DNA from: JANMES01 sp038229715 | GTDB lineage: Bacteria > Planctomycetota > Phycisphaerae > Tepidisphaerales > Tepidisphaeraceae | Direction: 5' to 3' | DNA: 64,000 nt | Assembly: GCA_038229715.1 (NCBI GenBank) | Contig: JBBROD010000005.1 | Span: forward strand, 18,737 to 82,736 | Shown here: in pieces, positions 63,986-64,000 of the stretch | Layout of the letters: every line of letters begins with the position of its first letter | How positions within the stretch are numbered: the first letter of the stretch is position 1 | Notes under the pieces: generated by a model | Told to the model about the DNA's origin: nothing | What the model saw: only the letters and a program-made list of their open reading frames with translations | Databases searched by the model: none | Program-made: the position numbers and the translations under genes

Positions 63986-64000
63986 CCACCCAAGTGGTCA

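Overview
The window looks like a piece of chromosome from a planctomycete, most likely class Phycisphaerae (inference). It is GC-rich and carries three secreted proteins that end in a PEP-CTERM-like sorting tail (VPLPAAAW, hydrophobic stretch, YRKxRR). It also has large membrane and extracytoplasmic proteins of the DUF4175, DUF2752 and HEAT-repeat kinds, phytanoyl-CoA dioxygenase-like and Gfo/Idh/MocA genes, and many kinds of long inverted repeats between genes. No tRNA, rRNA, CRISPR array, phage or transposase gene was recognised.

Layout. 1-12.9 kb: the 5' part of a membrane protein, polyprenyl synthase (ispA-like), a GT87-like membrane glycosyltransferase, a secreted inhibitory-type serpin, dxs, three membrane proteins (DUF4234, DUF2752, DUF4175), a GT2 glycosyltransferase and a beta-barrel protein. 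12.9-16.8 kb: lipoprotein Cu/Zn superoxide dismutase, ribulokinase and tRNA-dihydrouridine synthase. 16.9-28.8 kb: what I read as an aryl-polyene/xanthomonadin-like pigment-lipid cluster. It contains a GT2 of the type seen in such clusters, an acyl-ACP/CoA ligase, an FAD halogenase-like enzyme, a chorismatase (XanB2/FkbO/Hyg5 family), a ketosynthase fused to a chain-length-factor-like second ketosynthase, an LpxL-like acyltransferase, an ACP fused to a FabZ-like dehydratase, and two PlsC-like acyltransferases. 28.9-36 kb: an export-type operon (large extracytoplasmic protein, ABC ATPase, double-length ABC-2 permease, HEAT protein). 36-48 kb: cardiolipin synthase-like lipoprotein, intradiol dioxygenase, two Gfo/Idh/MocA oxidoreductases, AraC regulator, PhyH-like dioxygenase, sensor kinase, glycogen-debranching enzyme and a P-loop ATPase. 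48-51.4 kb: three tandem DUF4114 proteins with sorting tails, two of them directly followed by near-identical terminators. 51.9-64 kb: hisA, proS, uvrC without its usual C-terminal domain, a second PhyH-like gene, an alpha-galactosidase-like hydrolase, gcvP and a TauE/SafE exporter.

How the cluster would work (inference from families): chorismatase would make a hydroxybenzoate starter, the ligase would activate it onto the ACP, KS-CLF would extend it with malonyl units, the dehydratase would create the conjugated double bonds, the halogenase-like enzyme could halogenate or oxidise the ring, and the acyltransferases and GT2 would attach the polyene to a membrane lipid. No ketoreductase, thioesterase or MMPL exporter is in the window, so the set is incomplete here.

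The other striking feature is a population of at least ten kinds of inverted-repeat element, 25-185 bp long. Most lie between genes. Several lie inside genes without breaking the frame (acyl ligase twice, KS-CLF twice, GT2, DUF4175 protein, gcvP), two supply the C-terminus and stop codon of a gene, and two sites show one element nested inside another.
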